Shown: one piece after another, positions 15,826 through 20,175 of the stretch | Numbering within the stretch: the stretch's first letter is position 1 | Layout: every line of letters starts with the position of its first letter | Origin: JAICIG01 sp035532215 | GTDB lineage: Bacteria > Planctomycetota > Planctomycetia > Pirellulales > JAICIG01 | Assembly (NCBI GenBank): GCA_035532215.1 | Contig: DATKRK010000419.1 | Coordinates: 1-20,175, forward strand | Direction of reading: 5' to 3' | Length of the DNA stretch: 20,175 nucleotides | The notes under the pieces: generated by a model | Seen by the model: the letters and a program-made list of their open reading frames with translations, nothing else | The model's database searches: none | Told to the model about the DNA's origin: nothing | Translations under genes and position numbers: made by a program

Positions 15826-16821
15826 CTACCGTCCGGAAACCGCTTTCAGAATCACCGGCCGAGCGGGGCTGCGGCCGATCACGGCGTCGTCCGGCCCAAT
15901 GCCGGCGCCAACCAGGCCCTGGTCGTTCATGTAGATGTGGTCGTCGCACTCGGTCAGCCGGCACGACTTCAAGAAACCGACGTGCATGTCTTCGAACAGC
16001 ACGTTTTGACCGCAACTGCCGTGGTTGAGACTGCGGCCGGCCGAATCGTCGTCGGGGGCGTCGGCCATCAGGGCAAAATTGCTGCGGCCTCGATTTCGAT
16101 GGCCTCGGTAAACGCCGTTGGCGACGTAACCCAGCGAATAGCCGTAGCTGCCGCCCATGCGCCGATAAAGCTGAGGCAGTTCTTCCTGCTTGGCGACGCG
16201 GACTTCGTCGAGCGTCGGCAGGGCGAAGGCTTCCTCGCAAGCCAAGGAAGACGAAGGACAGATCAGGCTCGCGTTGTCGGGCAGCAAGCGAGCCTCGCGC
16301 AGCGTGGGGGCGTAAATGCCCGCCACGGCGAGCCGGCCCTGTTGGGGCACCAGCGGAAAGTAGCCGTTATGAATCTGGCTGTAATGGCCCAAGGCCGAAC
16401 CGATTTCGCGCAGGTTGTTTTGGCAGGCCGTCAGCCGCGAGTTGAACTGGCTGTGAGAAATCGCGGGAAACACCAGCAAGCTGGCAGCGATGCAAATCCC
16501 TCCGGCGACCAGCAGATCTTGCACTCGCCAGTTACCACCGGGCGCCAACCAACTGCCGCCCGGCGGCGCGCCGCCGGGGGCCAAGACAGGACTTCGGGCC
16601 GCTTTGGGGCGCGTCCGAGCGGCCACGAACGTACACGTTCGGGCCGCGAGACCCTCGGGAGGATCGTAATCTTCTTCGTCGGCGGCCAGCGGCGCCACCT
16701 TGCTGCGCAGCCACTCCAAATCTGCTTGCAAGGCCGGGTCTTCGACCAGCCTCGCTGCAACCAGTTCGTTTTCAGCCGGCTCAAGTGCTCCCAGCAGGTA
16801 GCCGAGCAAGTGCTCACGCAT
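15826..16821 (-). CDS. Membrane anti-sigma factor with DUF1559-like extracytoplasmic domain
   Basis: 331 residues. The N-terminus MREHLLGYLLGALEPAENEL resembles the planctomycete anti-sigma start and is followed by VAARLVEDPALQADLEWLRS, a helical cytoplasmic domain that would hold the sigma factor. No zinc-binding HxxxCxxC motif is present. A Pro/Gly linker (78-98), a TM helix (about 103-121) and an outside domain follow. That domain begins NSRLTACQNNLREIGSALGH, YSQIHNGYFPLV and ends HGSCGQNVLFEDMHVGFL, features of the pilin-like DUF1559 family (N-terminal helix after the TM, C-terminal 'H-x9-D-x-H' region). The start lies 3 nt after the sigma-factor stop codon, with GGGAGAG inside the sigma gene's end as ribosome binding site, so the two are translated together. 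The likely role is sensing or anchoring at the membrane and release of the sigma factor; the signal is unknown. Confidence 0.75.
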   Translation of the reverse strand: MREHLLGYLLGALEPAENELVAARLVEDPALQADLEWLRSKVAPLAADEEDYDPPEGLAARTCTFVAARTRPKAARSPVLAPGGAPPGGSWLAPGGNWRVQDLLVAGGICIAASLLVFPAISHSQFNSRLTACQNNLREIGSALGHYSQIHNGYFPLVPQQGRLAVAGIYAPTLREARLLPDNASLICPSSSLACEEAFALPTLDEVRVAKQEELPQLYRRMGGSYGYSLGYVANGVYRGHRNRGRSNFALMADAPDDDSAGRSLNHGSCGQNVLFEDMHVGFLKSCRLTECDDHIYMNDQGLVGAGIGPDDAVIGRSPARPVILKAVSGR

Positions 16822-16824
16822 GGG

Positions 16825-17478
16825 CTAATTCTCTCCCGACAAACCAGCGCCATTCCAAGCTTCGTTGAGCTTGAGAATCGCAGTGTGCAAGCGACTCTTC
16901 ACGGTGCCGACCGGAACGTCCAGTATCTCAGCGGCCTCGCGATACTTGAGTCCTTGATAATAGATCAAATTCACGGCGTTCGACAACGGTTCGGGCAACT
17001 CCTGAATGGCCTTGCGAACCCAGGTTTGACGTTCGTCGGCTTCCAGTTGAGCGACCGGTCCCGTCTCCTTGCTAACCAGCAGTTCAATCAGCGTGCCCAG
17101 ATCGTCTTTATTCTCGTGCGTGTTGCGACGGTCGAGGCTGACCAGACGATGCCGCTTGTTGCGGCGCTGTGCGTCGATGGCTTGATTCGTGGCGATCGTA
17201 TACAGCCAAGGCCGAACCTTCCGTCCCTCCTCGAACTGGTCGCATTTCAAATGCAATTGCAGGAACGTCGCCTGGAAGGCGTCTTCGGCCATGGCCGAGT
17301 CGCCCAGGTAACGTCTCAGGTAGCTATATAGTTCGCGCTCGTAACGGTGCACCAGCACGGTGAACGCCTGGCGGTCGCCACGTTCGCAATACCTGCGCAG
17401 TAGTTCTTCGTCGGCTGCTTCCAACCAGGCGGAGCTTTCAGCGGGTGGAACTCGTTTCTTTTCGATTGCGTAGCTCAT
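16825..17478 (-). CDS. ECF RNA polymerase sigma factor
   Basis: A 217-residue sigma-70 family factor with the two-domain ECF layout. Region 2 spans about 22-110: DEELLRRYCERGDRQAFTVL, RYLGDSAMAEDAFQATFLQL, then RPWLYTIATNQAIDAQRRNK, covering core binding and -10 recognition. Region 4 spans about 154-207: LPEPLSNAVNLIYYQGLKYR, EAAEILDVPVGTVKSRLHTA, a helix-turn-helix for -35 recognition. The linker (110-150) is charged. The ATG at 17476-17478 has no ribosome binding site; its ATGA overlaps the stop of a short upstream frame. It is the first gene of a series with its anti-sigma factor 3 nt downstream, and is divergent from the permease-methyltransferase gene. Autoregulation is usual for such pairs, but no promoter could be read with confidence; a TATATT on the minus strand (17577-17582) has no paired -35. 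Confidence 0.95.
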   Translation of the reverse strand: MSYAIEKKRVPPAESSAWLEAADEELLRRYCERGDRQAFTVLVHRYERELYSYLRRYLGDSAMAEDAFQATFLQLHLKCDQFEEGRKVRPWLYTIATNQAIDAQRRNKRHRLVSLDRRNTHENKDDLGTLIELLVSKETGPVAQLEADERQTWVRKAIQELPEPLSNAVNLIYYQGLKYREAAEILDVPVGTVKSRLHTAILKLNEAWNGAGLSGEN

Positions 17479-17721
17479 AGTTTTTTACGGCCCTGGCAGC
17501 CGAGAGTTCGCACAATCGCGGCAAAAAGACTGGCGTCTCTCCTGCCGCCGCGACGTAAACTCTTGACTGCTCCTAAAATATAGCAAAACTTGGCGACTTG
17601 GCCGCGAGAACTTTCCAAGGACATTACCGAGGTAACGACTCGGCGACGACATGCCAAACTGGCAGGCTGGCGCCGCGATGCTCGCGTCTACAGTCCCTAC
17701 ATCCGCAAGTGTCGTGCCTCG

Positions 17722-20025
17722 ATGAAGCCACAGGCCGCAAAAATTTACGAGTGGGCCGCGCCAGGCGACGTCAACGCCTTTTTTGGCTTGATGTTGGACA
17801 ACACGGCCGATTTGGTGTTGATGGTCGGCCTGATGAGTTCGGCCTTCGATTTCCCTGCAACTTTTGCTTTGCGTTACATGATCCCTGGCACCGCGCTGGG
17901 CGTATTGGCAGGCGATCTGATGTTCACCTGGATGGCCTTTCGCCTGGCCAAAAAATCCAGGTGCAAGTCGATTACTGCCATGCCTTTAGGACTCGACACC
18001 CCGAGCACGTTCGGGATGGTGTTCTTCGTGCTCGGGCCAGCCTTTCAGTCGGCCAAGGCGACTGGACTCGATCCGCAGGCCGCCGCCTGGCACACTTGGC
18101 AGGTGGGAGTTTGCGCCATCATCGCCAGCGGCGTATTCAAGCTATTTTGCGCACTCGGCTCCGGCTGGGTGCGGCGAATCGTGCCGCGTGCAGGGCTGCT
18201 CGGCTCGCTCGCGGCAATCGCTTTAGTCCTCATTGCCTTCCTGCCGCTGATCGAGATTTTGCACTCCCCTGTTGCAGGATTCATCTCACTTGGAATCATT
18301 TTGACTACACTCGTGGCTCGCGTGGAGCTGCCTGGGCGACTGCCCGGCGCACTGGCCGCCCTGCTCGTAGGGGGGGCTATTTTTTACGCCATGCGGGCCT
18401 TGGGCTTGAGCCAGCCGGAGCCCTTACCGATCCAGCCCGCCGACGCCCTCTGGCCGAGCGACTGGCTGCGGTCGTTCGAGTTCTCTTGGATGTCCGCCTG
18501 GCAAGACTCGCTCAAATACTTGCCAGTGGTGATTCCGTTTGCTTTGGCGACGGTCGTCGGCGGCATCGATTGCACCGAAAGCGCCGCCGCGGCCGGAGAC
18601 GAATATTCCACGGGCCAGGTGATCGCCGTCGAAGCCGTGGCGACGATCCTGGCCGGCCTGTGCGGGGGCGTGATCCAGACGACTCCCTATATCGGGCACC
18701 CGGCTTATAAGGCGATGGGCGGCCGGGCCGCTTATACCTTGGCCACCGCGCTGTTCATCGGCGGCGCGGGACTGTTCGGCTTCTTCGGCTACTTCTACGC
18801 GCTGATCCCCAAAGCCGCCGTGTTTCCGATCCTGATGTTCGTGGGCCTGGAAATCACCGCGCAAAGCTTCTCCGCCACGCCGCGGCGGCACTATCCGGCC
18901 GTGGCGTTGGCTTGCACGCCCGCCTTGGCCTCGCTGATCGTGATCTTCACCGACCAGGCGCTGGCCGCCGGGCAAATATCCATTAGTACGCTGGAGCAGA
19001 ACCCTGCCACGGCGCTGTTGGCGAAGAACCTGCTCACGTTGCGGATCCTCTCGGCGGGATTCATCGTCACCAGCCTGATCTGGGCCGCGGCGCTGGCCAT
19101 GCTCATCGATCGCCGCTTCCGGCGTGCGGCCGCGTTTGTCGCCACGGGCGCCGCGGCTAGCCTGTTCGGCGTGATTCATTCGCCGCTGCCGGGCAGCCCC
19201 TTGGCTTTTGCCTGGGCATTGCCCGAGGCGCCGCCCGCATCGGCCGCCGGCCAGTCGCCGCTGGCCTTCGCCTCGGCTTACGGCTTGCTCGCAATTCTCT
19301 TGTTGGCTTGGGGCTTTTGGCGAGAAAGGAAGGCGGCTGCGATGTTGACGCGGGTGCTCGAACCGGAAGTCATGGACAGTCCCCAAGAGGCGGCCGACTA
19401 CGACGCCATGGACCACCAGGCCGTCAATCGCTCGTTCGTCGAAGACTTCTTGGCGGCCGCGAAAGCGGCGGGCCTCGACCTTGCTGCGCCGGGAATACGC
19501 ATTCTCGACTTGGGCGCCGGCACGGCGCAGATTCCGATCGAACTGGTGCGGCAAGAGCCGCAGGCGCGGGTGCTGGCCATCGATTTGGCCCAGAGCATGC
19601 TGGAACTTGCGCGCCGCAACGTGGCGGCCGCACGGCTTGAGAACAACATCGAACTGGAACAAGTCGACGCCAAACGCCTGCCCTATGCCGACGGCCGATT
19701 CGCCGCGGCGATCTCCAACAGCATCGTCCACCACATTCCCGAACCGGCCGTCGCGCTAGCCGAGGCTTGCCGCGTCGTGCGATCGGGCGGGCTGATCTTC
19801 GTGCGCGACTTGCTCCGCCCGCAGAGCGACGCGGAAGTCGAGTCGCTTGGGGATGCTTACGCCGGCGAAGCGAACGATCGCCAGCGGCAGTTGTTCGACG
19901 CGTCGTTGCGCGCGGCGCTGTCGCTCGAAGAGATCCGCAACACAGTCGTTAAACTAGGCTTCGAGCCCGACGCCGTGCGCCAGACGAGCGATCGGCATTG
20001 GACCTGGATCGCCGAGAAGCCGTAG
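17722..20025 (+). CDS. NCS2/AzgA-like permease fused to class I SAM-dependent methyltransferase
   Basis: One frame of 767 residues with two parts. The ATG at 17722 is the first ATG of the frame (upstream it is open only to a TTG at 17590), and gives the expected permease start MKPQAAKIYEWAAPGDVNAF. Residues 1-540 form a polytopic permease of about 12-14 helices of the nucleobase-type NCS2/AzgA fold, with MLDNTADLVLMVGLMSS near the start, GGIDCTESAAAAGDEYSTGQ (acidic Glu286 in a helix) and TTPYIGHPAYKAMGG (320-334); substrate unknown. Residues 541-767 form a cytoplasmic Methyltransf_11-type enzyme: ILDLGAGTAQIPIEL (594-608, SAM loop), an acidic end of strand 2 (LAIDLAQSML), VDAKRLPY, and SNSIVHHIPEPAV (665-677). 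The methyltransferase begins at an internal ATG (19342) with its own strong ribosome binding site. The stop codon TAG is formed by the first REP-like repeat. No start-site Shine-Dalgarno is seen at 17722. Confidence 0.88.
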   Translation: MKPQAAKIYEWAAPGDVNAFFGLMLDNTADLVLMVGLMSSAFDFPATFALRYMIPGTALGVLAGDLMFTWMAFRLAKKSRCKSITAMPLGLDTPSTFGMVFFVLGPAFQSAKATGLDPQAAAWHTWQVGVCAIIASGVFKLFCALGSGWVRRIVPRAGLLGSLAAIALVLIAFLPLIEILHSPVAGFISLGIILTTLVARVELPGRLPGALAALLVGGAIFYAMRALGLSQPEPLPIQPADALWPSDWLRSFEFSWMSAWQDSLKYLPVVIPFALATVVGGIDCTESAAAAGDEYSTGQVIAVEAVATILAGLCGGVIQTTPYIGHPAYKAMGGRAAYTLATALFIGGAGLFGFFGYFYALIPKAAVFPILMFVGLEITAQSFSATPRRHYPAVALACTPALASLIVIFTDQALAAGQISISTLEQNPATALLAKNLLTLRILSAGFIVTSLIWAAALAMLIDRRFRRAAAFVATGAAASLFGVIHSPLPGSPLAFAWALPEAPPASAAGQSPLAFASAYGLLAILLLAWGFWRERKAAAMLTRVLEPEVMDSPQEAADYDAMDHQAVNRSFVEDFLAAAKAAGLDLAAPGIRILDLGAGTAQIPIELVRQEPQARVLAIDLAQSMLELARRNVAAARLENNIELEQVDAKRLPYADGRFAAAISNSIVHHIPEPAVALAEACRVVRSGGLIFVRDLLRPQSDAEVESLGDAYAGEANDRQRQLFDASLRAALSLEEIRNTVVKLGFEPDAVRQTSDRHWTWIAEKP
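19326..19344 (+). promoter_or_regulatory. Internal ribosome binding site and start codon for a separate methyltransferase
   Basis: AAGGAAGG (19326-19333) is followed 8 nt later by ATG (19342-19344), in frame with the fusion gene and exactly at the start of the methyltransferase domain (MLTRVLEPEVMDSP). Initiation here would give a free 227-residue enzyme. It lies directly after the last permease helix, where a stop codon would be expected if the two genes were separate. Confidence 0.55.
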
Positions 20026-20060
20026 GTCAGGCTTTCAGTAGGTCAGGCTTTCAGCCTGAC
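20022..20060. repeat. Tandem 16-bp repeat plus REP-like palindrome (copy 1)
   Basis: GTAGGTCAGGCTTTCA occurs twice in tandem (20022-20037 and 20038-20053). The second copy continues into GCCTGAC to form a perfect 8-bp hairpin, GTCAGGCT-TTC-AGCCTGAC (20042-20060). The first copy is a half-element without its closing arm and contributes the TAG stop of the fusion gene (20023-20025). Such short intergenic palindromes are typical of REP elements, which are often moved by Y1 (RAYT) transposases; no such gene is in the window. It may also act as a 3'-end or terminator hairpin. Confidence 0.8.
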
Positions 20061-20088
20061 GAACGTCCCGCGAACCACTTCTTTTAAA

Positions 20089-20111
20089 TAGCCCAGGCAT
20101 TTATGCCTGGG
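20089..20111. repeat. REP-like palindrome (copy 2)
   Basis: TAG followed by CCCAGGCA-TTTA-TGCCTGGG (20092-20111), a perfect 8-bp stem with a 4-nt loop. It matches copy 1 in design: TAG, then an arm with CAGGC, a T-rich loop and GCCTG. The outer pairs differ (GT...AC in copy 1, CC...GG here) but remain paired. It lies 31 bp after copy 1. Confidence 0.75.
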
Positions 20112-20152
20112 AATTCGTTCATCGCGCACCCCTTTTTTCCCGATTGGCGCCT

Positions 20153-20175
20153 CGCGGCCGCCGCCGGCGGCCGCG
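20153..20175. repeat. GC-only 10-bp hairpin at the window edge
   Basis: CGCGGCCGCC-GCC-GGCGGCCGCG is a perfect 10-bp stem, all G/C, with a 3-nt loop. A run of six T (20132-20137) lies before it on the plus strand, i.e. A's after it on the minus strand read, so it does not form a standard terminator for the fusion gene. It may belong to a feature that continues beyond the window. Confidence 0.5.

Noticed and set aside
15937..17331. Plus-strand frame of 464 codons across the sigma and anti-sigma genes
   Set aside because: It is antisense to two clear, motif-bearing genes and has no fold or initiation site of its own.
18424..19734. Minus-strand frame of 436 codons opposite the permease-methyltransferase gene
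   Set aside because: Arg/Gly/Gln/His-rich shadow of a strongly supported membrane protein and methyltransferase.
1..20175. CRISPR array, tRNA or rRNA genes
   Set aside because: No regularly spaced repeats, no cloverleaf with a TTCGA-type T-loop in a valid context, and no rRNA-like stretch were seen on either strand.

Overview
The window looks like chromosomal DNA of a planctomycete, most probably of the order Pirellulales. The evidence is high G+C, an ECF sigma factor coupled to an anti-sigma gene with a DUF1559-like ectodomain, a DUF3467 protein, a leucine-rich-repeat membrane protein, a histone-tail/HARE-HTH protein and REP-like palindromes. This placement rests on recognising family architecture, not on a database search.

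Layout. (1) 1-425: a minus-strand gene for a lysine-rich, winged-helix (HARE-HTH) protein. It is broken inside its folded domain and runs into a different open frame, tentatively the end of an IS21-type transposase, that leaves the window. (2) 943-2823: a five-TM protein with an internally duplicated membrane module and a C-terminal leucine-rich-repeat domain. (3) 3215-4003: a HEAT-repeat lipoprotein. (4) 4562-5194: a 210-residue tyrosine recombinase with only a catalytic domain, preceded by hairpin-rich DNA. (5) 5470-14352, minus strand: a 2960-residue cyclic beta-1,2-glucan synthase (GT84, glycoamylase-like, GH94), by far the largest gene. (6) 14841-17478, minus strand: a probable operon of ECF sigma factor, anti-sigma/DUF1559-like protein, DUF3467 protein (with an 8-codon translationally coupled leader) and a small cupin, ending in a nested hairpin. 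(7) 17722-20025, plus strand, divergent from the sigma gene: one continuous frame joining an NCS2/AzgA-like permease to a class I SAM methyltransferase, with a strong internal ribosome binding site at the junction. (8) 20022-20175: two REP-like palindromes with compensating base changes, then a GC-rich hairpin at the window edge.

How the parts relate. The sigma and anti-sigma genes are a self-contained regulatory pair, and the small proteins downstream are likely co-transcribed. The glucan synthase stands alone, with no adjacent glucan exporter or modifying enzyme. The left third (broken HTH gene, isolated recombinase, long gene-poor gaps) looks like a region with a history of rearrangement. 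The most unusual items are the permease-methyltransferase fusion with its internal start, the coupled leader peptide before the DUF3467 gene, the catalytic-domain-only recombinase with an adjacent imperfect inverted repeat, and the covarying REP pair whose first copy supplies the stop codon of the fusion gene.
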